This document shows positions 11,031 to 22,258 of a stretch of 64,000 nt of DNA, piece after piece. The notes under the pieces were generated by a model. That model saw only the letters and a list, made by a program, of their open reading frames with translations, ran no database searches and had not been told where the DNA came from. The translations under genes and the position numbers were made by a program. The DNA comes from Riptortus pedestris (lineage: Eukaryota; Arthropoda; Insecta; Hemiptera; Alydidae), in the NCBI GenBank assembly GCA_019009955.1, contig CM032228.1, positions 203,346,501 to 203,410,500 of the forward strand. The letters run 5' to 3'. Every line of letters starts with the position of its first letter. Within the stretch, counting starts at the first letter, position 1.

Positions 11031-11310
11031 CCCTCTCAGAGAGAAAACACTTCTCATCCGTTCGTTTGAAAAAAATCTTAAACTTTAACAGAAAAACTTG
11101 AGGTGTCGCGTAGGATAACTTCCCGAGGAAGCCCAGTGGCTTAGTTGGTAGCGCTTTCTTTTTGTAATCGCAATGCCTCGAGATCCAATCTCGCCAGTAG
11201 CGACATTGTTTTTTGTTTCTATGACGTTTATGTAATATTAAAAAAAGTTAAATATTTTTTTTAATTATTGGAATTTAATTTTTAACATATATTTAAAGAA
11301 AATTCAAATT
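11031..11310 (+). repeat. Repeat with tRNA-like core, intact copy
   Basis: At 11131-11205 the sequence resembles a tRNA: TGGCTTAGTTGG matches a pol III A box, and CGAG-ATCCAAT-CTCG looks like a T-arm with a seven-base loop in the B-box position. Flanks on both sides belong to the same repeat, because an inverted homologue exists at 12120-13905. The acceptor stem is not convincing and the anticodon is uncertain, so this is a tRNA-derived repeat rather than a working tRNA gene. It holds uninterrupted A-run (11069-11075) and T-run (11209-11214) positions that are occupied by family H elements in the inverted copy. Confidence 0.55.
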
Positions 11311-11552
11311 CTTCCTATCAGAAATATAATATAACAAAATATTTACTATGAGACGAAAAATATACGAATATTAATTGAACACAAATAAATTTAACATGCA
11401 ATATTAATTAGTGGAATCTGTAGAGCCTTGACAAGATTCTGGATGATGGATTCTTAATCAATTAAAACATAAATTTATGCCTAATTTAATAAATGTAGTT
11501 TTTTTCCACATGGCTTTTTCAAAACGTCTGTATGAAAGCAAACTTGATTTTT

Positions 11553-11693
11553 TTTCGAACCCTCCTCTAAACCCCCCTCCCTCTAGTCCGATTTCAGCCA
11601 TTAACGAACTTGATCTGTCTTTTTGTATAAAACGGTTAAATATCGAGTTTCGTAACGATCAAACAAAAATTGCGACCGCTAGAGCGTTAACAG

Positions 11694-11753
<60 letters not shown>

Positions 11754-11845
11754 GAACGGACCTCATTTTCGTCATCTCCTGGGTAGGATCGATGGACATT
11801 TGAAGAAATTTTTCGAAAATCGCGTCATGAGTACGACCTCAAAAT
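11553..11845 (+). mobile_element. Family H element, both ends missing
   Basis: Core from the C-rich block (CCCTCCTCTAAACCCCCCTC, GTCCGATTTCAGCC) through GCGACCGCTAGAGCGTTAAC, a (TA)n tract (11699-11747) and TCGATGGACATTTGAAG. It breaks off after GAGTACGACCTCAA, just before the terminal palindrome. Confidence 0.75.
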
Positions 11846-12119
11846 ATGAGTAGTTTTGAATACACTTGATAGATTTTTTCACTTGACAAAGGAATATAGA
11901 TACTCTGTTAGCATAGGGGAGTACATTTAGGAGGGATAACTTTGATTGTGCAACTTCCTATGTATCTTTCGACTTAAAAATTCCCTGAAATGTTTGTCCT
12001 CTACAAGAGTCAATCAATAGTAGACATTTTTGGCTTTAACGTACGGTAACAGAACATCTGTTGAAAATGTTTTGTACAGTAGGGTCGCTAACTTTCCGGA
12101 TTTTGAACTAGAAACGACA

Positions 12120-12237
12120 ACATTTTTATCTTCGATTTTTATTTAAATATATGAAACATGTTAAAAATTAAATGTCAATAATTAAAAAATTATTTAACTT
12201 TTTATTTATATTAAATAAACGTCATAGAAACAAAAAA
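12120..12237 (-). repeat. Inverted copy of the 11031 repeat, part 1
   Basis: Reverse complement of about 11206-11310 (TTAAAAATTAAATGTCAATA, GTCATAGAAACAAAAAA). It is interrupted at 12238 by a family H element and continues at 12966. Confidence 0.65.
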
Positions 12238-12768
12238 GTCCGTCACGCAGGGGCTGCGTAAACTAAGCAGATTTCCCACGTGAAGTTTTACAATAGAGAA
12301 ATTTGCCTAATAACAACTGTAGTAGTAAGAAACCTCTAAACCAAAAACATTATTTAGGGCGTAATAACCCAGTAGTTTCTAGCCCCAAAAAACAGTTAAC
12401 CTAACCTCTAAACCTATTCACGAGGGACGAATAGTTATGGATACGGCCGCCAGAGCTCTCGGCGGAAAGTCCAAACATAGCCTACTGGTGACCACACGCA
12501 GATTACAAATTTAAATATCTCGGTTAATATTCGAGATAGAGAATAAATGCATAACAATATTTATAGTAAATTTAATTTGCAATAAGATTGGTTCTATACA
12601 ATTTTTCGATCCGATGCATAATAACCTCATAATAATAACCCCCCCCCCTCTCCACTGGTCCGATTTCAGGCCGTTAAACGAACTTGATCTTCCTTTTTAC
12701 ATAAAACGATTAAATACCGAGTTTGGTGACGATTAAACAAAAATTGCGACCGCTAGATGTGTTAACAG

Positions 12769-12828
<60 letters not shown>

Positions 12829-12965
12829 ACTATATATATAGTTTTGAACGAAACTCATTTTCGTCATCTCCTGGGTACGATCGATGGACATTTGAAGACA
12901 TTTTTTGAAAATCGCGTCATGAGTACGACCTCAATAGCTGATTTCCCTTAAGGGAAATCTGCTAA
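12238..12965 (+). mobile_element. Family H element, full length
   Basis: The best plus-strand representative (728 bp). The 5' end is GTCCGTCACGCAGG with hairpin ACGCAG-GGG-CTGCGT and subterminal GCAGATTTCCC. Then come a subfamily-specific segment (CCTAACCTCTAAACC, ACGGCCGCCAGAGCTC), the core, a (TA)n tract (12773-12840), TCGATGGACATTTGAAG, the 20-base palindrome GATTTCCCTTAAGGGAAATC and TGCTAA. Asymmetric inverted termini plus a 3' palindrome fit Helentron/HINE structure. It has no ORF of note. Insertion is in the A-run of the tRNA-like repeat. Confidence 0.85.
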
Positions 12966-13102
12966 AAAAGTAGTCACTTCCGGCGAGATTCTATCTCGAG
13001 GTCTTGAGGTTACAAAAGGACTAGTAACTAAGCCCTGGGAGAACTCCTCGGAAAAATCTTCCTTCTCAACACCTCAAGACTTTCTGGTAAATGTTTAACA
13101 TT
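12966..13102 (-). repeat. Inverted copy of the 11031 repeat, part 2 (tRNA-like core)
   Basis: Reverse complement matches 11085-11205, including the decayed T-arm (CGAGATAGAATCTCG) and GGGCTTAGTTACTAG for the A box. It lies between two convergent family H elements, both inserted into this repeat. Confidence 0.65.
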
Positions 13103-13242
13103 TTAGCAGATTTCCCTTAAGGGAAATGAGCTATTGAGGTTGTACTCATGACGGAATTTTCGACATTTTTTCTTCAAATGTCCATCGATCCTACCTAGTA
13201 GATGACGAAAATAAGGTCAGTTCAAAACTGTATATATATATA

Positions 13243-13284
<42 letters not shown>

Positions 13285-13856
13285 AATATATATAAATCTA
13301 TATATTTGTCTGTTACCGCTCTAGCGATCGCAATTTTTGTTTGATCCTTACCAAACTTCATATTTAAGCGTTTTATGTAAAAAGAAAGATCAAGTTCGTT
13401 AACGGCTGAAATCGGACCAGTGGGAGGGGGGGTTTAGAGGAGGATTTTCGAAAATTCGAAATATCTCCGTTACTATACGTCGGATCAAAAAATTGTATAG
13501 AACCAATCTTATTGCAAATTAAATTTACTATAAATATTGTTCTATACATTAATTCTCTATCTTGAATATTAACCGAGATATTTGCATTTGTATTCTGCGT
13601 TTTGGTCACCAATAGGCTGTTCGGAGTTTCCGACGAGAGCTCTGGCGGCCGTTTCCATAACTATCGTCCCTCGTGAATAGGTTTAGAGGTTAGGTTAACT
13701 GTTTTTTTGGGCTAGAAACTACTGGGTTATGACGCCCTAAATAATGTTTTTAGGTTTAGAGGTTTCTTATACTACAGTTGTTATTAGGCAGATTTCTCTA
13801 TTGTAAAACTTCACGTGGAAAATCTGCTTAGTTTACGCAGCCCCTGCGTGACGGAC
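13103..13856 (-). mobile_element. Family H element, full length
   Basis: Minus-strand copy (754 bp) of the same subfamily as 12238, sharing the segment with GGGCTAGAAACTACTGGGTT. Opens TTAGCAGATTTCCC with the palindrome; closes CGCAGCCCCTGCGTGACGGAC. The core microsatellite is 13231-13310. It is inserted in a T-run of the tRNA-like repeat, whose remainder resumes at 13857. Confidence 0.85.
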
Positions 13857-13905
13857 TTTTTTTTTAGACGAATGCCTGCGAAGTGCGTTATCTCGCTTTA
13901 ACAGA
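13857..13905 (-). repeat. Inverted copy of the 11031 repeat, part 3
   Basis: GACGAATGCCTGCGAAGTGCG aligns with the reverse complement of about 11035-11068, completing the interrupted copy. Confidence 0.45.
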
Positions 13906-14143
13906 ATTTGTTTTTTTATACGGCACTACACGTTAAAACGTTTTCGTTCAAATCGGAGAGGAGAAGGCCGTGCTCTACCCATGGAAGGGATGTTTTGAGT
14001 ATAAGAATTTCAGCGTTTATATAGAACTAGGGGTATAGATACAGACAATTATGTTAGGTTGAGAAGTCCGAATTGTAGACGGGATGGTAATACCACACCC
14101 TCATACGTATGTTTATGTGTGTGTATACATGTATATATATATA

Positions 14144-15470
14144 TCTATATATATATAAAATTGTAACCTCTGTCTGTACATTGATTTTTTTTCGCGAAAT
14201 TCATAGACACCATAACTGCATTTTTGTTTCTTTGGTGCCTGACTGTTTCTTTGTTTGTTTGTTTGTTACCTTTTCACGCATAAACGGCTGAACCGAATTT
14301 TATGAAACTTGGTATGTATTATTACTACTAACCTAACTTAGACTTTAGGCTATATTAATATCCTCTGAGACGAACAGGAGTGGGGTTTATAAAAGAAGCC
14401 TGAAATTAAAAATAACGATATTTCGTTTCCTATTGGTTTTTCGGCAAATACGAACATAACAAAAGTTGATTATTTTGTTATTTAGAGTAACTTTTGTTAT
14501 ATACACTTTTTTCGTATACTGAATTATAAATGAGATATACGCTAAAACCTATAGCGGAAGTGAACAATTTTATTTGAAACAAAAGACCAAACCGAAATAA
14601 TTAAAACTCGTATGTGTATTAACACTAACGCTTTCATTATAATAAGCCATACCAACATTTCTAGGGACGGGCAGGAGTGGGGGTTATAAGGAAAGCAAGA
14701 AATTAAAAATAGCGATATTTCGTTTCCTATTCGTTTTTCGGCAAATATGAACATAACAAAAGTTGTTTATTTTGTTATTTAGAGTAACTTTTGTCATATT
14801 CATTTTTGTCTTTTAACAAAGTACAAACGAGATAACACTATAAACTAAAGCGGGAGTATACTATTTTCATTGGGCGCTAACGATTAAACCGAACTTAAAA
14901 AACTCGGTATGTCAATTAGCAATAATTCGTCCATGATTATAAGCTATATTGAAATTTTTAGGTTAGAACGGGAGTGGGGATTATAGGGAGGCCTGAAATA
15001 ACAATTCGCGATATTTCATTGCCTATTTGTTTTTCGACAAACATACACATAACGAAAGCTGTTTACTTTGTTATTTAGATTAACTTTTATTTTATACGTT
15101 TCTCCAGGAACAATGTGTGGAGCAAGTAAATTTCGTAGAAATATTGATATACTTAAAAATTCATTCCAATTTGAACTATGAGGTACCTCACCTGGAAAAA
15201 TTAATTCAAATCTATTTTAATATTTTGTCCTTAATAACTGAAATCTATGCATAATGCACAGGAGACGGGAAATATGACAATTTGGAGGACATGAAAATTT
15301 TACATAAACATTAATTTTTATTATTAACGAATGCCAAAAAACGGGTATTAACCCTAAACACTGGGGCGGGTAAATGTCAAAATATTGTGCCAAGTAAAGC
15401 CTTGCCAAAACCATACCATCACTATTCAGCCTCAAATCAATTCCCGGGCGAAGCCGGGTATCTGAGCTAG
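14144..15470 (+). mobile_element. Non-autonomous Helitron (canonical type)
   Basis: Begins TCTATATATATATAAAA after an A and ends with the hairpin CCCGGGCGAAGCCGGG, then TATCTGAG and CTAG before a T. The 5'-TC, the 3' hairpin plus CTRR and the A/T target are diagnostic of Helitrons. The interior has three direct units of about 297 bp, marked by CGATATTT at 14416, 14713 and 15009 and by GAGTAACTTTTGT. No Rep or helicase is encoded. It sits in a TA-rich microsatellite that appears to be the core of an older family H copy. Confidence 0.85.
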
Positions 15471-15506
<36 letters not shown>

Positions 15507-15520
15507 ATATAATATATGTG

Positions 15521-15580
<60 letters not shown>

Positions 15581-15721
15581 TGTGTGTATGTGTTATATTC
15601 ACATACAAATGAACAGCCTCATATTCATCTCCTAGTTGGAATTGGTGATTTTTAATGAAAGTTTTCGAAAATCCAAATTATAGCTTCCATTGTTTATTTT
15701 CCTTTAGGAAAATATGCTGAA
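15471..15721 (+). mobile_element. Microsatellite and fossil 3' end of family H
   Basis: (TA)n, (TG)n and a long (CGTG)n array (about 15533-15582), followed by a decayed family H 3' half: TCATATTCATCTCCTAGTTGG, GTTTTCGAAAATCC and a damaged palindrome TTTTCCTTTAGGAAAAT then ATGCTGAA. The Helitron inserted into its microsatellite. Confidence 0.6.
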
Positions 15722-16369
15722 TAGTACCGACCTAGTATTATCATGAGTTTTGATAGTATACGTGAATTTGACATTCGAATATAAGGCTGTTTAAGCATTT
15801 CATTAGACTTGTAAGAACTAAGGCTAATTGATTTCATTACCACAAACAAAATAAACTCCACTTAAAAACATTCACATTTATTACAAAATACCTGTTTCCA
15901 CTCTTCAAGGGTAAACAATAAATCTAAACCAATGTTTTGGTGAAATCTATTCTCTTGTTCAAGGCTTTGCAGGTTTGGGCTATATGACTTTCATTTTAAA
16001 AATTATGAGTTTGGCCTAATATATCTAGATTTGTCAAACGTCTATAAATAATTTATAAGACGACAGAACGAAATGTACTGGTGCTTAATGCCAGTACTTA
16101 CAGCATAGTTGTCATATATAAACATTAATTATTCAGTATGATTTATAGTCATATTCTGGATTCCCACTTTAGGAGTCTTAGGGAATCGAGCCCATGAAAG
16201 AATCCTATAATTCCTATTGCACCCCCTTGGGACAATAGGAATTTGTTTAAATATGAACCCAATTAAATTTTAAGTATCATCTTTGTTAGAAAGGGTAGAT
16301 GACCTGTGAATAATACTGTCAAAATTAGTTTATATTTTTTTTTAAGACAACCATGTTTTTCATTTTGCA
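15722..16369. other. No gene recognised
   Basis: AT-rich; no motif, repeat or credible ORF seen. Confidence 0.3.
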
Positions 16370-16500
16370 AACCTAGAGTCGTGAGTTCGACTCCCCCCTT
16401 ATGGGCAATAGAAACACATTTAGTGTTGAACTTAGTAAATAATATCCTGTTCTACATAAGGTAGGCAACCCTATCCGAGATCACACAGAGGCATATGAGT
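16370..16500 (+). repeat. Old diverged SINE copy
   Basis: GCAAACCTAGAGTCGTGAGTTCGACTCCC keeps the B-box segment of the SINE, and ACACATTTAGTGTTGAACTTA the following block; the tRNA-like head is lost. Confidence 0.5.
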
Positions 16501-16894
16501 AGATATATAAAATTAATATTAACTTTAACTAAAACCGATGCAGTTAATTTATACCATGCATTTCGTATACAGTACACACAACGTATATAAAGGGCATAAA
16601 TTTAGAACAAGAAAAATTACTGTAATAAATTCCTCATCATTCCACTAAACGTCAAAACCATATGGAATACTACACCTGACGTAAATGACAATCACTTTGA
16701 AGCACTAATGATTTATTACCCCCCCCCCCCCCGCCCTCCTCACGAACTGATTCAAATTTCCGGACATTCCCGTATTAATATTATAAATTAATCTTAAATT
16801 TATGTGATTGTAATCTTTTTTTGATTGTTTTTTTTTTTTTAGTATTTCATGTGTATTAGTAACTACATTTTACACTCATGATTTTAACAGGTTA

Positions 16895-17720
16895 AGCTTT
16901 AGGAAAATGTACTAATGGCGGGATTTTCGAAAAATTTCCTCAAATCTCCATCGACGACGAAAATGATGATTTCGTGAATCAATTTACAGATTGGTTCTTT
17001 CACATTTTAAGACGCGATTCATAAGAATAGGTTCTAAACCCACCTTGGAAACCCTGTTGGAAGAAATGGTTAACACCGGGTCATATTGACCCATGTATGG
17101 GAGATATTTAGATTTTTCAATATCTCCTTGTCTAAACAGTCCGCCTCCTGGTCTGATTTCAGCTGTTATGAACTTTATCTTTAGTTTCAAACAAAACAAT
17201 TAAGCAGATGTTTTGATTGTGTGAGATATGACTTAATATGTGCGGTCTCACGTCATCATTTAGGAATTTACGTTCTAAGCTTCATAATTTTTATTATATC
17301 AACACCACCCTTGATATATAACTGTTGATATATAACTGCATGGAAAAGATTAAATTAGTTAATGGCTGAAAACTGCCTGAGAGAGGGGGGGGGTAAAAGG
17401 CGAAAATTGAAAATTTCGAATATCTTGGTTACGATGAGTCAGATTAAAAGTTTTATTGAACGAAAGCTGTTGGAATTTTAATTTTCTACAACTATTGTTT
17501 TATGCATGTTTTCATATTAACGGAATTTTTTAATCTTATCTGGTTTCAGGCTTTTGTAAACTCCCTCTTCTGGCAAACCTAATTAACGTTTTAATTCCTG
17601 TTTACATAGGCTTCTTACAGGAAGAAATAGAGAAAAGATTTTGAAATGAGATCATCAGCGTATATAACAGTGCACGGGAAATCTGCATAGACAGCGTAGG
17701 ACCTGCATGACCACTTTTTT
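16895..17720 (-). mobile_element. Fossil family H sequence
   Basis: Decayed minus-strand blocks: GGCGGGATTTTCGAAAAATTT with TCCATCGACGACGAAAATGA; GTTAATGGCTGAAAACTGCC, a G-run and CGAAAATTGAAAATTTCG; ends GGGAAATCTGCATAGACAGC and CCTGCATGACC. The palindrome is unrecognisable. More than one copy may be merged here. Confidence 0.5.
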
Positions 17721-18176
17721 TGTGTTTTTGCACTTGGCCAAATTTCTTCATTACGCCATCTCAGTCGGGCTGGAAATCATTTGAATACGCATTCTGGCAA
17801 ATTGCTAACATGAGTCTATTTAGGAATGATGCTTTCAAAAATGTTAACAAGTGGAGTGTTACTCCTTCCCTGATGCCCCTTTAGGGGAATAGGAGATGAA
17901 GAAGGCAACTTGAAGGAACTCTCCTCATGATATTCGTCTTTCTTTATTTTTTTTATTTTACATATGAAGAAATTAACTACTACATCTTTACATTTAAATA
18001 CAAAAACTCTCAAGAAGAAAAAAACCTGGTACATTTCTTTGGTTTCTTAAAATTCTTTTCCGTAGAAGTAAAACCTTTCTTTAAAGACCTTTCTCATTGG
18101 TTTTCTCTTGTTGGAAAGAACTGTCTTGTCATTTATAACTTGGCTTCCTTATTTTCAATTAACTTTTTATTTCTTT

Positions 18177-18416
18177 TTAAAGTATTAAGTCCCAAGGTAA
18201 TATTAATAAGAGGACTCTAAGAAATAAGAGCTTCCGTTCAATTTTAAAGAAGCAAAAAGTCCTCCATAATGCAGGTCTGCTAAGACCACCCGTTTTGCTA
18301 CCTGTGGTGCTACGATCCATTTTTACATATAACAATCTTTTACCTGTATATGGCCTGTTGAGATCCTTTTTTTGGGCAAATGTTTTAGTGCACTTAATTT
18401 TGGTACATTCCGCCAT
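18177..18416 (-). pseudogene. Possible decayed C2H2 zinc-finger fragment
   Basis: The 79-codon minus-strand ORF contains KTFAQKKDLNR followed by TGKR, and later TGSKTGGLSRP, resembling finger-linker-finger spacing (K-x-F-x-x-K-x-x-L-x-R..TGEK). Zinc-ligand His residues are missing and only some Cys remain, so it could not fold as a finger. It may be chance. Confidence 0.25.
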
Positions 18417-18989
18417 TTATGGATGCTAGAGGAGTTCCAAATTTACCTTATGGTTTGCTAAACTGCCCATCAGTTTACCCAATATCTTTGTTATGTTACC
18501 CAACCTCTTTTTCATGAATTATGTTAGTTTTGTAGAAGTTTGTTTGATGTGACGTCGATGTGAAAAACGGAAGTTCATTTGACAAAACGTTATATGAAGC
18601 AAACATCGATTGAAAAACGTATCTACAACTAACAGTCTCTTATGAAAAAATAATCTGTTTTGCTTTTTCATCTTTAATTAACATATAACCATGTTTGGCA
18701 GTATTCATCTAGGTTGTTTACTCTTCGTATCTAGTTTTTTTTTTTTGGTTTTGTTTTTTAATCGCCTTTACTTTTGGTATAAGAGAAAGATAGAACATGG
18801 CTGTGCATGATGGTGACTTTCGTTTCCTTGTTTGGAAATTGAAGTACACCGAAAAAAGCCTTAATTCCGTTCCTTCTAATAGTGTTTTTGAGTTAAAATT
18901 GACGCAAGTGTGCTATTCCATGCCCGGTAGAACTATGGTCTGCTTGCTAGTGTGTTATTGGTAGAATTTTGATCTCTCACTCTTAAATT

Positions 18990-19212
18990 AATTAAATTAT
19001 TTACTAACGCCCCCTTTTTGCTACTAAGGCTAATTGGGACAGGTTACCATCCTTTTCTAACCAGGGTGGAACTAAGGATTTTATTTAAGGAATTCTGTCA
19101 CTAAATAAATTCCTTTGCCCTGGCGGGAATCGAATTCGCCACTCTAGGTGTACCATGCAATATTAAGATCAACGCTTTAACTCACATGGCTAACCTGAGT
19201 TCCTGTCACTCT
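18990..19212 (-). repeat. tRNA-derived SINE, near full length
   Basis: Read on the minus strand: head AGGTTAGCCATGTGAGTTAA, AGCGTT, TTAAT at the anticodon position, then GAATTCGATTCCCGCC as B box, TTTATTTAGTGACAGAATTC, and the tail with CTAGAAAAGG and GGTAACCTG. The TAA anticodon position with a long variable region suggests tRNA-Leu(UAA) ancestry; this is inference. Confidence 0.75.
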
Positions 19213-19619
19213 TAAAGAACAATGATAACCGTACTTCAGGAAATGAATACTTTTGAGGTGAAGCTAGTAAAACTGCTATAGATTGCGACGACGCATTTAT
19301 GCACATGTCGTGTTCGTACTAGTAACGAATTAGAGGTATTCATGCAAATTGTACACTTTCATTTTACGTAAAGGGCATCAATGTCTTTTATTGTCGAAAA
19401 TTAATTTGTAATAGCAATATTGTCCGTATTATTTAAAAGTAAGAGATGAAATTATAACAATAACATGTCTCAGCAAAATATAGGAAATAGGGAGATCTAA
19501 GTGTTACCAGACTCAAAATAGCTCACACATGTCACGAGTTTAGCACATTTAACAGGATTAACATACTTAGCACGTTTTCATAGGTTCCATGAATACCCTA
19601 TTGTGTTCTGGAATAATGT
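19213..19619. other. No gene recognised
   Basis: AT-rich spacer between a SINE and the GC-rich island. Confidence 0.3.
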
Positions 19620-20345
19620 TTCCAGAATTTCAGTGGAGTGGGGGAGAAGACGGTCGTGGCACTAGCTTTAGAATATTGAGAAGGTCATAAGAAGTATAAG
19701 AGATGTAGAGAAGAGTGTTGGGAGATGTATAGAGGCCTGGGAGGAGGTGAAGGGCCTCGCAGCGAGGGCACGGGAGGGCGATACACCTTGTTTTTCACAG
19801 TCTGTCCTCCCCACTCCAGGGAGGGGAGGCGAAGGAGGTAGTGGGGAGCCAGAGGTGGGGATAATTATCGCTAATCGCCCGGGGAGCATCGCCCCATCTG
19901 GGAATATCTCTAGGAGAGCTGCTGGCTATGGCGGTTATTAGCATGGGACCTGAGCCTATTGTTTCCTCCGCCATAATCCACTCGGTGGGCCACGTTCAGG
20001 AGGAAATGGTCCGCACCTATCCCCGGCAACTGGGGCAGGCAATCCATCAGCTCATGTCTGACAGCATAATCTACTTCTAAGGGCCACCTTTGGAGCACAG
20101 TGCCTTTCAGCAGCAGGAAATGGTCTGGTCAAATCGGTTGCTAATGTCGACTCTAGAGGGTCCTCTTCATAACGCCCACAATCTTCCTTTAATGCTGAAA
20201 TTTCAAAATAGATCTCTTCAAAAGTGCTTCCAAGATATACTGCAAGCTAACCTATCTGTATTAAACATGCGTCCGTTAGACATAACACAGCAGAAATCAT
20301 CACATGTTGAGAAACAAATTCTCAGCTTACGGAAGCTTTGAAACC
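19620..20345 (+). pseudogene. GC-rich, coding-like island, function unknown
   Basis: About 700 bp clearly richer in GC than its surroundings. Plus-strand frame 1 is open through about 19941 (EAWEEVKGLAARAREGD, then a Gly/Pro-rich stretch ending RRAAGYGGY). Another frame then takes over: 19928-20080 is open and ends in a TAA, and the same frame continues 20081-20341 without another stop (SAFQQQEMVWSNRLLM). This looks like one ancestral reading frame broken by a frameshift and one stop, perhaps a retrocopy of an exon or cDNA. I do not recognise the protein. The alternative is an unrelated GC-rich repeat. Confidence 0.4.
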
Positions 20346-20837
20346 GAAAAAAAAGTCTGCCAAGCAGCTTTCCACGTGCTAGAATGACAGGCCGATAATG
20401 TCTCCCTACCCTCAATTGGGTTTCAATTTGTAAGCGTGAAACATTTCTTTGAATGAAAATCGTATGAGGGGATTTGTGGGGCAACGTTTCATGAAGAAGA
20501 TCGGTCATGTATTATTTTTTCTGTTCGCCTTGAATCTATCGTTAATTAACTTTATCTTTAGTTTTAAATCAAATGGTTGACTATTGTGAGTCGCACGGAA
20601 TATTGTAATATATTGGCATATTATCAATGTGAGATCTGAATGAAGGTAAGTTTACTCCAGCCTGTAAAGTAATGGATACAAACAACTTCCCATTAAGACT
20701 TCGAAAGGAATGAAGACGCTAAGTGCAGTCGCATTGAAAGCCTTTACCAGCTCTAGGTATTGGACAGCCAGCAATCTCCTCCCACAAGTACGGCATCAGT
20801 TCAAACAACTCCGTCTGTTTTTCCCTTGAAGGAAATT

Positions 20838-22258
20838 CCAGTTGTACTCAAGCGAAATACTAATTGTTTCTTTAAATACATATCTGACACACGAGGAGTT
20901 AACGAAAATGAGGCCCGTTCAAAATCATGAATATACTTGTGTGTGCTTTAGCGGTAGTAATTTTTATATGGTGTTAACCGAACTTGATGTAATGAGGGTT
21001 TCATATAAAACTAAAGATTAATTTCTCAAAAAATTGTATAGTACCCATCTTGTTGAAAATTTGTTTCTCAAAGATAAGTCCAATAAACTGCGTTCCCCTC
21101 ACTCTTTCTCTCAAAATTAAAGGAGATAATTCCATTATTTACTTTTAGCTCTGAATCAACACCCACTCCTACTAACCTCGTTTTCGCAACAAACTGTTAT
21201 AATGAATTACCTATTTATATATTAAAAATCAACTATGGTTTTCAATAAGCACTTACAATGAGAAATACATAAAAATGTTCGTTTTGCCATCCCCATTTTT
21301 TTTATATTCCCTGATTGGCAGTATTGACCTTATAGATCTTTAGCCACCCCCCCCCCCCCCCGACGAGACTCCAGGAGTTCCTGATGAGCGTTTTACGTAG
21401 AGAGTTACCAGCGTTTACCGTAGAGAGCTGATGCCATAGTTAACCAAGAGGTGCCTAGTGGTCTTTGATTGTTACGAAAATCGATATATAAGCGTTTCAT
21501 GTAAACTGAAGGTCAAGTTCGATAAAGGCTGAAATTGAACCAGGGGGGTTTAGAGGGGCGGGGAATTTGAAAATTCAAATTATCTCCGCTACTGTGAGTT
21601 GGATTGAAACATTATTTATAACGATTCTCGTTATAAATTTAATTTTCTACAAATGTTGCGAAAACTTGCGTTCATATACAAGTTGAGAAACCTGAGCATT
21701 AACAAATGTTAACGGAGATTTTTGCATTTTAATTTTTAGCCTTCAGTAAACTTCCAGTTTTAGTCATCGACAATTCGAAAATATATCAGGAAACGATTTA
21801 TTCCAAGCTTAAGTATCAAATCTTCTTTTCAACAAATCTTTACTTACTTTCTTAGATACATTCTAAGACGTTGTGTGATGTCATCAATTATGATTTTAAT
21901 TCTTGCCTCGAAAATTTTTATTTAATCTTTTCGATTCTCGATATTTATCCGCCCCGTATGACACTAAATATCATTTTCATTAATGGCTGAAATCGGACCA
22001 GGAATAGAGAGGCTTGAGAAAATAATTAGATCTATCTCTAAATGTTTTTGACCCAATCTTTTCTTACTAGTGATGTTCTATAATTATTGTCGTGTACGAA
22101 TTTTCTTAACTTAAATATTAAGTTTGTCGCACTTTCTTGTTTTTCATCCTGCAGTAACCCGCACTTGTCCTCTTCTACTACGCAGAATATATGGTGAGAT
22201 GAGGTAAGTAGTGTGTCATAGAACTACGTGGGAAATCTGCTTAGTTTACGCAGCCCCT
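20838..22258 (-). mobile_element. Cluster of fossil family H sequence
   Basis: At least two or three eroded minus-strand copies in series. 20838-21200 has a decayed palindrome (TTTCCCTTGAAGGAAATTCC), AACGAAAATGAGGCCCGTTC and the core. 21470-21790 has GGCTGAAATTGAACCAGG, GGTTTAGAGGGGCGG and the CAGTAAACTTCC segment. 21950-22258 has TAATGGCTGAAATCGGACC and ends GTGGGAAATCTGCTTAGTTT then ACGCAGCCCCTGAG. Only the last 5' end is well preserved. Confidence 0.55.

Noticed and set aside
11131..11205. Functional tRNA gene
   Set aside because: A- and B-box-like motifs are present, but the acceptor stem does not pair, the anticodon arm is poor, and the sequence is part of a larger repeat with an inverted copy.
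13231..13310. (TA)n tracts as independent microsatellites
   Set aside because: Most lie at the same position inside family H copies and are part of the element.
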